Assembly: GCF_016863255.1 (NCBI RefSeq)
Contig: NZ_BOON01000019.1
Coordinates: forward strand, 62,001 to 126,000
DNA: 64,000 nucleotides
DNA from: Planosporangium mesophilum
Lineage (GTDB): Bacteria > Actinomycetota > Actinomycetes > Mycobacteriales > Micromonosporaceae
Reading direction: 5' to 3'
Numbering within the stretch: position 1 is the first letter of the stretch; each line of letters starts with the position of its first letter. Under the pieces are notes generated by a model. The model was given only the letters and a program-made list of their open reading frames with translations, was not told where the DNA came from and made no database searches. Position numbers and translations under genes: made by a program. Below are positions 1 through 8,494 of the stretch, piece by piece.

Positions 1-3000
1 AAGCGGACGCACCGCACGTCGCGCTGGCCGACGAGACGGTAGCGCTGCCCGCGAGCGGCCCGGCGGCGTACCTCGACGTCGAGGCGCTGGTACGCGCGGC
101 GAGGGATACCGGCTGTACCCACCTGCACCCCGGGTACGGGTTCCTCAGCGAGGAGGCCCGGTTCGCCCGGGCCTGCGCCGACGCGGCTGTGGTCTTCGTC
201 GGGCCACGCCCGGAGGTGCTCGAAGTCTTCGGCGACAAGGTGGCCGCCCGCACCGCCGCGGTCGCCGCCGGGGTGCCCGTCCTCGATGCGACCGACGGCG
301 ACGCCTCGCTCGACGACCTCCACGCCTTCTTCGACGGTCACCCCGGGGGCGTCGTGGTCAAGGCGCAGTCGGCCGGTGGTGGCCGCGGGCTGCGTGTCGT
401 CACCGAGCGTACGGAGCTCGCCGCCGCCTACGAGCGTTGCGCGGCCGAAGCGACGGCGGTGTCGGGCCGGGCCTCGGTGTTCGCCGAGGAACTGTTCGCC
501 GGCGCCCGGCACGTCGAGGTACAGGTCGTCGGCGCGATCGACGGCGACGGCGTACGGGTGCTGGCGCTCGGCGACCGCGACTGCAGCGTCCAGCGGAGCC
601 TGCAGAAGGTCGTCGAGATCGCGCCCACGCAGGGGCTTCCCGACGACGTCCGGCTCCGGCTGCACGCCGCGGCCGCCAGGCTCTGCAGCGGCGTCGGACT
701 GACCGGCCTGGGTACCGTCGAGTTCCTCGTTCGCGCCGACCGGTTCGTCTTCCTCGAAGTCAACCCGCGGCTGCAGGTCGAGCATCCGGTCACCGAGGAG
801 GTGACCGGCGTCGACCTGGTCGAGGTCGCGCTCGCCGTCGCCGACGGCGCCCGCTACCACGACCTCGACCTGCCGGCGGGGGTCAGCGCGACCTCCGGGC
901 AGCCCGCAGCGGGAGCGGTCGCGTCCGCCACCGGGATCGCGATCCAGTGCCGGCTCAACGCGGAGACCGTCGACGCCGCGGGCCGGGTCGCCCCCGCCGC
1001 GGGGCGGCTCGCGGGCTTCGTGGCGCCGACCGGTCGCGGTGTGCGGGTGGAGACCCACGCACGGCCCGGCCTGACGGTCAGCGGCCGCTACGACCCGCTC
1101 CTCGCGAAGATCATCACGCACGTACGGTCGTCGTCGTTCGACGCCGCTGCGGCCAAGGCGGCGACCGCCCTGCGCGAGACCCTCGTCGACGGGATCGCGG
1201 TCAACCGCGCACTCCTGCTGGCGATCCTCGACGACCCGGAGTTCCGCGGCGCACCGGTGACGACCGGTTGGCTGCCGGCGGCGTTGCCGCGGCTGGTCGC
1301 GCACGTCACCGACGACACCGCAGCCGGCGACGCCGCGACCGATGACTCCGCGACCGACGACGCCGCGACCATCGCCGCCGGCCACGATCCGGCAGCGGCC
1401 GCGCCGGCGCAACCGGCGCTCGGGCCGGACGAGTCGGCCGTCCGCGCCGAGCTGCTCGGCACGATCGTCCACCTCGCCGAGCCCGGCGAGGTCGTGCCGG
1501 CCGGCGGTGACCTCGCCGTCCTCGAGGCGATGAAGATGCAGCACCCGGTCGCCGCCCGGGAACCGGTCACCGTGGCCCGGGTGCTGCGGGCGGCCGGCGA
1601 GACGGTCACCGCCGGGACCGTGCTCATGGTGACCAGGCCGGTCGCGGCCCACTCCGCGATCGTCGAGGCCGCGGACGTGCCGCTGGACCACGTCCGCGCC
1701 GACCTCGCCGAGGTCCTGGAACGGCACCGCAGGACCACGGACGAGGCCCGGCCGGACGCCCTCGCGAGGCTGCGGGAACGCGGCCGGCGGACCGCGCGGG
1801 AGAACCTCGCCGACCTCGTCGACTCCGGCAGCTTCGTCGAGTACGGGTCGCTCGCGCTCGCCGCGCAGCGGCAGAGCCGGCCGGTCGACGAGCTCGTCGA
1901 CGCCACCCCCGCCGACGGCCTCGTCGGCGGGACGGCCACCGTCAACGCGGACGTGTTCGACGCCCGTACCGATGTCGTTGTTCTGTCCTACGACTACAGC
2001 GTGCTCGCCGGCACGCAGGGGCTGGTCAACCACGACAAGACCGACCGGCTGCTCGACGTGGCGCGGCGGCGCGAGCTGCCCGTCGTCCTGTTCGCCGAGG
2101 GCGGCGGGGGCCGGCCCGGCGACACCGACCGGGTCACCACCGGGCTGACCGTGCGCACCTTCCGTACGTTCGCCGAACTGCGCGGGCGGGTCCCGCTCGT
2201 CGCCGTCGTGTCCGGTCGCTGTTTCGCCGGCAACGCCGCGTTCGCCGGCACCTGCGACGTCATCATCGCCACCCCCGACGCCAACCTCGGGATGGGCGGC
2301 CCGGCCATGATCGAGGGCGGTGGGCTGGGCCGGGTGCGCCCCGAGGAGATCGGCCCGGTCGAGGTGCAGACCCGCAACGGCGTCATCGACATCCTCACCG
2401 CCGACGAGGCCGAGGCCGTCGCGCTCGCCAAGAAGTACCTCGGGTACTTCCAGGGCCGCGGCCGGGACTGGAAAGCTCCGGATCCGCGGACCGCGCGGCA
2501 CGTCGTCCCGGCCGACCGGCTCCGCGCCTACGACGTCCGAGCGGCCGTCGACGCGATCGCCGACGTCGATTCTGTCCTCGAGCTGCGGCCGGGCTTCGGG
2601 CAGGGCATCGTCACCGCACTCGTACGGGTGGAGGGGCACCCGCTGGCCGTGCTCGCCAACGACAGCCGGTACCTCGGTGGGGCGATCGACGCGACCTCCG
2701 CCCGTAAGGCGACGGAGTTCCTGCGGCTGTGCCGCGACTTCCGACTGCCCGTCCTGTCGCTGTGCGACACCCCCGGCTTCATGGTGGGGCCGGCCGCCGA
2801 GGAGGACGCCTCCGTGCGCCGCTTCGCGGAGCTGTTCGCCGCCGGCGCGCGGCTCACCGCCCCAACGGGCATGATCATCCTCCGCAAGGGGTACGGCCTC
2901 GGCGCGATGGCGATGGCAATGGGCCACCTGCAGGCCCCGCTGTTCACCGTCGCGTGGCCGACCGGCGAGCTCGGCCCTATGGGGCTGGAAGGCGCCGTCA

Positions 3001-3185
3001 AGCTCGGCTTCCGCAAGGCGCTCGAAGCCGAGACCGACCCGGCCGCCCGGCAGCAGATGTTCGACAGCCTGGTGGCCCTGGCGTACGAGCACGGCAAGGC
3101 GCTCAACGCGGCCACGCTCAACGAGATCGACGACGTCATCGACCCCGCCGACTCGCGGCGGTGGGCCCTTCAACTGTGCCGTTGA
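1..3185 (+). CDS. Single-chain biotin-dependent acyl-CoA carboxylase (BC-BCCP-CT fusion), 5' end outside window
   Basis: The frame is already open at base 3, so the start lies upstream; about 1060 codons are visible. Domains in order: a biotin carboxylase/ATP-grasp part with HLHPGYGFLSE near visible residue 40 and the signature EVNPRLQVEHPVTE near 252; a biotinyl domain with EAMKMQ, whose lysine at about residue 511 should carry biotin; then a complete carboxyltransferase with both crotonase-like halves (GTCDVIIATPD in the first, CDTPGFMVG in the second). The family carboxylates an acyl-CoA with ATP and bicarbonate. Having all domains on one chain resembles the single-chain long-chain acyl-CoA carboxylases of mycobacteria rather than the usual split AccA/AccD subunits. 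A repetitive Asp/Ala/Thr linker (around 1310-1380) precedes the biotinyl domain. The substrate cannot be read from sequence. The downstream GlcD-like gene starts 22 nt later and is probably cotranscribed. Confidence 0.93.
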   Translation, partial: ADAPHVALADETVALPASGPAAYLDVEALVRAARDTGCTHLHPGYGFLSEEARFARACADAAVVFVGPRPEVLEVFGDKVAARTAAVAAGVPVLDATDGDASLDDLHAFFDGHPGGVVVKAQSAGGGRGLRVVTERTELAAAYERCAAEATAVSGRASVFAEELFAGARHVEVQVVGAIDGDGVRVLALGDRDCSVQRSLQKVVEIAPTQGLPDDVRLRLHAAAARLCSGVGLTGLGTVEFLVRADRFVFLEVNPRLQVEHPVTEEVTGVDLVEVALAVADGARYHDLDLPAGVSATSGQPAAGAVASATGIAIQCRLNAETVDAAGRVAPAAGRLAGFVAPTGRGVRVETHARPGLTVSGRYDPLLAKIITHVRSSSFDAAAAKAATALRETLVDGIAVNRALLLAILDDPEFRGAPVTTGWLPAALPRLVAHVTDDTAAGDAATDDSATDDAATIAAGHDPAAAAPAQPALGPDESAVRAELLGTIVHLAEPGEVVPAGGDLAVLEAMKMQHPVAAREPVTVARVLRAAGETVTAGTVLMVTRPVAAHSAIVEAADVPLDHVRADLAEVLERHRRTTDEARPDALARLRERGRRTARENLADLVDSGSFVEYGSLALAAQRQSRPVDELVDATPADGLVGGTATVNADVFDARTDVVVLSYDYSVLAGTQGLVNHDKTDRLLDVARRRELPVVLFAEGGGGRPGDTDRVTTGLTVRTFRTFAELRGRVPLVAVVSGRCFAGNAAFAGTCDVIIATPDANLGMGGPAMIEGGGLGRVRPEEIGPVEVQTRNGVIDILTADEAEAVALAKKYLGYFQGRGRDWKAPDPRTARHVVPADRLRAYDVRAAVDAIADVDSVLELRPGFGQGIVTALVRVEGHPLAVLANDSRYLGGAIDATSARKATEFLRLCRDFRLPVLSLCDTPGFMVGPAAEEDASVRRFAELFAAGARLTAPTGMIILRKGYGLGAMAMAMGHLQAPLFTVAWPTGELGPMGLEGAVKLGFRKALEAETDPAARQQMFDSLVALAYEHGKALNAATLNEIDDVIDPADSRRWALQLCR

Positions 3186-3207
3186 GCGTCGGAGAGGATG
3201 GGAAACC

Positions 3208-4611
3208 GTGACCGACGCCCGTACCGCCCTCGCCGCCGCGCTGCCGGACAGCGACCTGATCACCGATCCGGACGTACTGGCCGCGATCAGCCACGACGAC
3301 GCCGAGTGGGCGGCGGTCGGTACCCCGGTGGCTGCGCTGCGGGCACGGTCGACCGCCGAGGTCAGCGCCGCGGTGGCCGCCTGCGCCGGGCTGCGCGTAC
3401 CGATCGTCCCGCGCGGGGCAGGCACCGGCCTGTCCGGCGGCGCCAACGCGGTCGACGGCTGCCTCGTGCTCGACCTGTCCCGGATGAACAAGATCATCGA
3501 CATCGACGCCGACAACCTGACCGTCGTCGTCCAGCCCGGCGTCGTCAACGACGACCTCAAGAAGGCCGTCGCCGCGCACGGGCTGTGGTACCCGCCGGAC
3601 CCGGCCAGCGCACCGTGGTCGACCATCGGCGGCAACGTCTCCACCAACGCCGGGGGCCTGTGCTGCCTGAAGTACGGCGTCACCCGCGACTACGTGCTCG
3701 GCATGGAGGCGGTCGTCGGCGGGCCGGCCGGGCAGTACGGGACCACCGTCCGGCTGGGCCGGCGGACCACGAAGGGCGTGAGCGGATACGACCTGGCCGG
3801 CCTCTTCGTCGGCTCGGAAGGCACCCTGGGCGTGATCACCGAGGTGACGCTGCGGCTGCGCCCCGCCCGTACCCAGCCGCCCCGCACGGTCGTCGGCGCG
3901 TTCGACAGCGTCGTGACCGCCGGGCAGGCGGTGGCCGCGGCGACCCGGTCGGGGCTGGTGCCCGCCGCGCTCGAACTGCTCGACCGGGTCTGTCTGCAGG
4001 CCGTCGAGGAGTGGAAGCACCTCGGGCTGTCACCGTCGGCCGAGGCGCTGCTGCTCGCCCAGATCGACACCCCGGGCCCCTCCGGTCAGGAGGAGGCCGA
4101 CACGATGGCCGCCGTGTTCCGCGACGCCGGGGCGCTGTGGGCGGAGCAGTCGACCGACGAGTTCGAGGCGGAGGCGCTCTTCGCCGCCCGCCGGCTCGCG
4201 TATCCCGCGCTGGAGCGGTTGAGCCCGGTGCTGACCGAGGACGTCTGCGTGCCACGGTCGGCCGTACCGGCGATACTGCGGTCCATCCTGGACATCGCCG
4301 GGCGGCACGGGGTACGCATCGCGACCATCGCGCACGCCGGCGACGGCAACCTGCACCCGCTGATCCTGACCCCGCCCGGCGACGACGCCGCCCGGGCTGC
4401 CGCCCAGGCCGCCTTCGAGGAGATGCTGACCGCGGCCATCGCGCTCGGCGGTACGGTGACCGCCGAGCACGGCGTCGGACTGCTCAAACGGCGCGGCATG
4501 CGCCAGGAGATGTCACCGGCGGCCCTTGCCATGCAGCGCGCCGTCAAGCAGACCTTCGACCCGCTCGACCTGTTCAACCCGGGCAAGGTCGTCGGCGACC
4601 CGACCGGCTGA
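3208..4611 (+). CDS. GlcD/D-lactate dehydrogenase-type FAD-linked oxidoreductase
   Basis: A 467-residue protein of the VAO-type FAD family (FAD_binding_4 plus FAD-oxidase C-terminal domain). The FAD pyrophosphate loop reads PRGAGTGLSGGANAVDG (about residues 66-82), followed by STIGGNVSTNAGG. The C-terminal domain has HAGDGNLHP and EHGVGLLKRR, typical of glycolate oxidase GlcD and D-2-hydroxyacid dehydrogenases. It should oxidise a 2-hydroxy acid to the 2-oxo acid and pass electrons to a quinone or another acceptor. The GTG start at 3208 has a GGAGAGG Shine-Dalgarno about 11 nt upstream. It follows the carboxylase by 22 nt. No GlcE or GlcF partner is visible, so a stand-alone D-lactate or 2-hydroxyacid dehydrogenase is more likely than glycolate oxidase. 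Confidence 0.9.
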   Translation: MTDARTALAAALPDSDLITDPDVLAAISHDDAEWAAVGTPVAALRARSTAEVSAAVAACAGLRVPIVPRGAGTGLSGGANAVDGCLVLDLSRMNKIIDIDADNLTVVVQPGVVNDDLKKAVAAHGLWYPPDPASAPWSTIGGNVSTNAGGLCCLKYGVTRDYVLGMEAVVGGPAGQYGTTVRLGRRTTKGVSGYDLAGLFVGSEGTLGVITEVTLRLRPARTQPPRTVVGAFDSVVTAGQAVAAATRSGLVPAALELLDRVCLQAVEEWKHLGLSPSAEALLLAQIDTPGPSGQEEADTMAAVFRDAGALWAEQSTDEFEAEALFAARRLAYPALERLSPVLTEDVCVPRSAVPAILRSILDIAGRHGVRIATIAHAGDGNLHPLILTPPGDDAARAAAQAAFEEMLTAAIALGGTVTAEHGVGLLKRRGMRQEMSPAALAMQRAVKQTFDPLDLFNPGKVVGDPTG

Positions 4612-4619
4612 GCGCCGGC

Positions 4620-5393
4620 TCAGCGCTCGACCAGGGCCAGCACGCGCGCGGGGCTGCCCGATCCACCGACGATCGCCAGCGGCCCGGCCACGAGGACCAC
4701 GCCGGTCGGCGGCAATTGGGCGAGGTTCTGCAGCTGGGTCAGGCCGTACTTGCCCGCGCCGTGCATGAAGGTGTGGCAGGGGAACATCGGGTCGAAGCCC
4801 GCCGCCGCTCCCGCGTCCGTGCCTACGGTCTCCACCCCGAGCCCGATCACCGGCGACTCGTGGGCCAGCCACTTCGCGCACTCGATGGAGATCCCGGGGG
4901 TGTGGGGGCCGTCGGAGTCGGCGTTGAGGAACTCCTCCTGCGAGGAGGAGCGGGCGTCCCAGCCGGTGCGGTAGAGCAGCCAGCCGCCCTCGGGAAGCGG
5001 ACCGTGCTCGCTCTCCCACTGCTTGATGTGGTCCACTTCGAGCAGGAAGTCGGGGTTGTTCGCCACTTGCGCGGAGAAGTCGAGCACCACCGCGGGGCCG
5101 ATCAGCCGTCGCGCCGGCACCGACGCCACGTCCTCGCGGTCCCGTCCGGTCACCCAGTGGTTGGGCGCGTCGAAGTGGGTGCCCGTGTGCTCGCCGGTGC
5201 GGAAGTTGTTCCAGTACCAGCCCGGGCCGCGGTCGTCGTAACGGCTGATCTCCTCGAGCTCGAACGCTGCCGTCTGGCCGAACTCCGGAGGCAGCGCCAG
5301 CGTCGGGGTGTCGCCGGACAGCGGGGCGGTGAGGTCGACGACCTCGACCGAGCCGGAGGCGAGCGCGGCGACGAGGGTGGACAAGATCGACAT
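4620..5393 (-). CDS. Cyclase family protein (kynurenine formamidase-like fold)
   Basis: A 257-residue protein. The cyclase-family metal motif HTGTHFDAPNHW lies near residues 75-86, with DLTAPLSGDTP near the N-terminus. The superfamily holds metal-dependent arylformamidases, isatin hydrolases and polyketide 'cyclases' that hydrolyse amides or lactams; the substrate here is unknown. The frame is open to 5423, but the ATG at 5393 is preceded by GGAGG at 7-nt spacing, so that start is chosen. It converges on the GlcD-like gene (8-nt gap). The ThDP enzyme lies 97 nt upstream on the same strand, so the two may share a transcript for degrading an aromatic or keto-acid compound. That role is inference. 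Confidence 0.88.
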   Translation of the reverse strand: MSILSTLVAALASGSVEVVDLTAPLSGDTPTLALPPEFGQTAAFELEEISRYDDRGPGWYWNNFRTGEHTGTHFDAPNHWVTGRDREDVASVPARRLIGPAVVLDFSAQVANNPDFLLEVDHIKQWESEHGPLPEGGWLLYRTGWDARSSSQEEFLNADSDGPHTPGISIECAKWLAHESPVIGLGVETVGTDAGAAAGFDPMFPCHTFMHGAGKYGLTQLQNLAQLPPTGVVLVAGPLAIVGGSGSPARVLALVER

Positions 5394-5490
5394 ATAGGGC
5401 CTCCTACCAGCCAAGATCGGCACGACTTCCGGGAAATTGTTGCCTCAGGTGCCTTCCGAGACCACTACTTCCCGAAACTTGTGACGATCA

Positions 5491-7137
5491 TCAGTGGCCG
5501 CGGAACGCCTCCTCTAGCCACCACGCGCCACGAGCCGAGCTGATCTTGGCGTCGATGACCAAGGGTCGCTCCCGCGCACCGGCGAGCCAGTCGCCGACCG
5601 CCCCGAGGTCGTCGACGGTACGGACCGTCACCGCGTCGCAGCCGAAGCCCCGGGCCAGGGCGGCGAGGTCGGTGTCCGGGAACCGGACGGTGTCGAGCGG
5701 GTGCCCGTCCGGCCCGAAGTGGTGCACCTCCGCGCCGTAGGCGGCGTCGTTGTAGACGACGACCACCATGGGCAGGCCGAGGCGCACGACGGTCTCGAGT
5801 TCGGCGATGCCCATGAGGAAACCGCCGTCGCCACAGGCGGCCACGGGCAGCCGGTCGGGCCGCGCCAGCGCCGCGCCGATCGCGGTGGACAGGCCGAGGC
5901 CGATCGACTGGTACGCCTGGGTGAAACAGAAGCCGGCCTCGTCGGGTACGGACAGGAACATGCTGGGGTAGCCCATGAAGTTGCCCGAATCGACGGCGAC
6001 GGTCCGCTCGGTGGGCAGCGCGTCGTCGAGCCCGATCGTCAGGGTGCGCGGATCGACGTGCGTACCGTCGGAGGCGTCCTGGTACGGGACGTCGCGCCAG
6101 CGGTGGCTGCGCCCGATGCGGTCGCGTACCTCGTCGGTGCGGTACCCGGTGGCGACGCCGCCGCGGGCGGCTAACTCGGCGGCGACGGCCTCCGCGGTCG
6201 CCCGTACGTCGCCGAGCACACCCAGGTCGATCGCGCGGTGCGCGCCGAGCGCGTCGACGTCGAGGTCGACCTGGACCACGGTGGCACCGGGGGCGATCAG
6301 CCGGCCGTGCCGCATCGTCCACATGTTCAGCGCGCAGCCCCAGCCGACGATGGCGTCCGCGCCGCGGATCAGGTCGGCCGCCAGGGGTGAGGCGAAGCCG
6401 CCGGAGACGTCAATGGCAAACGGGGCCCCGGTGAACAGCCCCTTCGCCACCGCGCTCGTGGCCAGCAGCGCCCCGCACCGCTCGCCCAGGTCTTCCAGCG
6501 CGGCGCGGGCCCCGGACAGCCTGGCCCCCCGTCCGGCCACGAACACCGGCCGACGGGCCGCGGCGAGCACGTCGGCGAGCGCTCCGACCGCCTGCCGGGC
6601 GGGGCCGGGCGGCGGCACGTCCAGGATGGCCGGTACCTCCAGGGCTTCCTCCGGGTACGGCGCGTGCTGGACCTCCAGCGGCAGGTTCAGCACGACGGTG
6701 CGCCGCTCGCTGAGGGCACGCTGGTAGGCGCGAGCCGCGTCCGCGACCGCGGTCTGCGGCGACCGTACCCGCTCGGAGACGGCGCCGACGGCGGTGGCGA
6801 GCGCAGCCTGGTCGACGTAGAAGTTCGAGCCGGGCTGCGTCGCCTCGGCGGTGAGCACCAGCAGCGGTGTACGGCTCTTGGCCGCCTCGGTGATGCCGGT
6901 CAGCGCGTTGGTCAGGCCGCAACCCTGATGTACCGACAGGGCCGTGACCCGGCCGGAGACGCGCGCGAAGGCGTCGGCCATGGTGGCCGCGCCGCCCTCG
7001 TGCCGGGCGGGCACGAACCGCGCGCCGGCCGCGACGAGCGCGTTGGTGACGTGGAAGTTGCCGCTGCCGACCACCCCGAACACGTGGTCGACGCCGAGCG
7101 CCGCAAGGGTACGGCCGACCGCCTCCGCAACGAGCAT
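5491..7137 (-). CDS. Thiamine-diphosphate-dependent enzyme, acetolactate synthase/benzoylformate decarboxylase-like
   Basis: A 548-residue protein with the three-part layout of the POX/ALS family. The N-terminal PYR domain has the cofactor-activating glutamate in RHEGGAATMADAFAR, then a central Rossmann-like domain, then a C-terminal PP domain with GDGGFLMGIAE...YNDAAYG, the Mg-ThDP motif. Catalysis would be decarboxylation of a 2-oxo acid or carboligation. The start is taken at the ATG at 7137, which has GGGAGG 6 nt upstream; the frame reaches back to 7176 without a better site. It is not obviously biosynthetic AHAS: no regulatory ilvN-type subunit is next to it. Its neighbours (cyclase, 2-hydroxyacid dehydrogenase, acyl-CoA carboxylase) suggest catabolism of an oxo-acid. 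Confidence 0.9.
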   Translation of the reverse strand: MLVAEAVGRTLAALGVDHVFGVVGSGNFHVTNALVAAGARFVPARHEGGAATMADAFARVSGRVTALSVHQGCGLTNALTGITEAAKSRTPLLVLTAEATQPGSNFYVDQAALATAVGAVSERVRSPQTAVADAARAYQRALSERRTVVLNLPLEVQHAPYPEEALEVPAILDVPPPGPARQAVGALADVLAAARRPVFVAGRGARLSGARAALEDLGERCGALLATSAVAKGLFTGAPFAIDVSGGFASPLAADLIRGADAIVGWGCALNMWTMRHGRLIAPGATVVQVDLDVDALGAHRAIDLGVLGDVRATAEAVAAELAARGGVATGYRTDEVRDRIGRSHRWRDVPYQDASDGTHVDPRTLTIGLDDALPTERTVAVDSGNFMGYPSMFLSVPDEAGFCFTQAYQSIGLGLSTAIGAALARPDRLPVAACGDGGFLMGIAELETVVRLGLPMVVVVYNDAAYGAEVHHFGPDGHPLDTVRFPDTDLAALARGFGCDAVTVRTVDDLGAVGDWLAGARERPLVIDAKISSARGAWWLEEAFRGH

Positions 7138-7317
7138 GGTTGTGCCTCCCGGTCCGGCCTGCGACAGTTCGACCATTCTGCACCCGGGCCCCGGCAGCCC
7201 GGTTCGGCGGCGGCCGGTTGGGCGGCGACCCGGTGACCCACGCCACTTCAGCGGATTTCCGTCACTGAATTCCGGGGTTCACGGCCCCGGCCCTGCCGAG
7301 CGGGGGACGATCAACGC

Positions 7318-8424
7318 GTGAGCCCCGACCACGCGACCAGCCTCGACGACCCGCCGGCCACGGCGGAGTCCGATCCGCCGAGGCAAGCCCGCCGCGCACG
7401 CCCCTCGGGCTGGCGGGTCGCCGGCGTCGCCGTGATCGCCGCGACGCTCGGCACGGAACTCGTCCTGGGCGGGCCGTCGCTGGCGCGTGCCGTCGCCCAG
7501 TTCCGCACTCCGCACCCGGGCTGGTTGAGCGCGGCGGTCCTCGTGGAGATGGCCTCGATGCGCGCGTACGCGCGGATGCAACGAGGCCTCCTCCGCTCCG
7601 CCGGGCTGCGCGTCTCCCTCGTCCGGCACATCGCGCTCGCCTACGCCGCGCACTCTCTCAGCGTCACCCTCCCCGGCGGGCCGGCGTTCTCCACCAGCTT
7701 CAACTACCAGCAGATGCGCCGCTTCGGCGCCACACCGGCCGTCGCCGCCTCGTGTATCGCGCTCAGCGGCATCATGTCCAGCACGGCCCTCGCCATCCTC
7801 GGCGTCCTCGGCGGTATCGCCGCGCACGGCCGGCCGAACTGGCCGTTCATGGTCGCCGAAATCGCGGCCTTCGCAGCGGTCGGGTACGCCGGGTACCGGC
7901 TCATCCGCCACCCGGGCGTCCTCGACCGGGCCGGTGGCCTCGCCGACACCGTCATCGCCCGGGTCCGCCGTCGCACCGCCGAACCGGGGCCCGGGCCGGT
8001 CACGGCGTTCCTGACACAGTTGCGCTCGGTGCGCATGCGGCCGAGACAGCTCACGGCCGCCGGTGGCTACGCCTTCGCGAACTGGCTCCTCGACGCACTG
8101 TGCCTCTGGATGAGCTGCGTGGCCGTCGGCGCCAGTCACCTCACCGCGACCGGCGTGCTCATCGCGTACTGCGCCGGCATGGCCGCCGGGAGCGCCCTTC
8201 CCGTCATCCCCGGCGGCCTCGGCGTCATCGACGGCGCACTCATCCTCGGCCTCATCGCCGGCGGGCTCGACGCCGGGCTCGCCATCGCGGGCGTCCTGCT
8301 CTACCGGGCGATCAGCCTCGGATTCATCATCGGCACCGGATGGGTCTTCTGGCTGATCATCCGCCGCCGCAGCCACGCCGAACCGGCGCGATCACGAGCC
8401 GACGAGCCTGCGGGTAACGGTTGA
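7318..8424 (+). CDS. Flippase-like integral membrane protein (UPF0104/LPG synthase TM-domain family)
   Basis: A 368-residue polytopic protein with about eight hydrophobic segments. It has the family's early signature region (RHIALAYAAHSLSVTLPGGP) and a Gly/Pro-rich C-terminal core (ALPVIPGGLGVIDGALI). This is the transmembrane part of MprF-type lysylphosphatidylglycerol synthases, here without the soluble aminoacyl-transferase domain. Such stand-alone proteins are thought to be lipid or polyprenyl-linked flippases. The start is GTG 7318, with GGGGGAC upstream. It is divergent from the ThDP enzyme and followed by a strong bidirectional terminator. The substrate is unknown. Confidence 0.82.
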   Translation: MSPDHATSLDDPPATAESDPPRQARRARPSGWRVAGVAVIAATLGTELVLGGPSLARAVAQFRTPHPGWLSAAVLVEMASMRAYARMQRGLLRSAGLRVSLVRHIALAYAAHSLSVTLPGGPAFSTSFNYQQMRRFGATPAVAASCIALSGIMSSTALAILGVLGGIAAHGRPNWPFMVAEIAAFAAVGYAGYRLIRHPGVLDRAGGLADTVIARVRRRTAEPGPGPVTAFLTQLRSVRMRPRQLTAAGGYAFANWLLDALCLWMSCVAVGASHLTATGVLIAYCAGMAAGSALPVIPGGLGVIDGALILGLIAGGLDAGLAIAGVLLYRAISLGFIIGTGWVFWLIIRRRSHAEPARSRADEPAGNG

Positions 8425-8427
8425 TCG

Positions 8428-8494
8428 CGGCCTGAACCGCCGGTGCGGGACGGCGGCCATGTTGCCGCCGTCCCCGACCGGACGGTTCAGGCCG
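8428..8494. terminator. Bidirectional nested-hairpin terminator
   Basis: Outer arms of 12 bp (8428-8439 with 8483-8494) enclose a second 11-bp stem (8447-8457 with 8464-8474) and a CATGTT loop. It sits between convergent genes and overlaps the stop codon of the minus-strand sugar dehydrogenase. Confidence 0.8.

Noticed and set aside
1310-1380. Tandem repeat in the carboxylase
   Set aside because: The Asp/Ala/Thr-rich repeat is in frame and sits between domains, so it is a flexible linker rather than a separate element.
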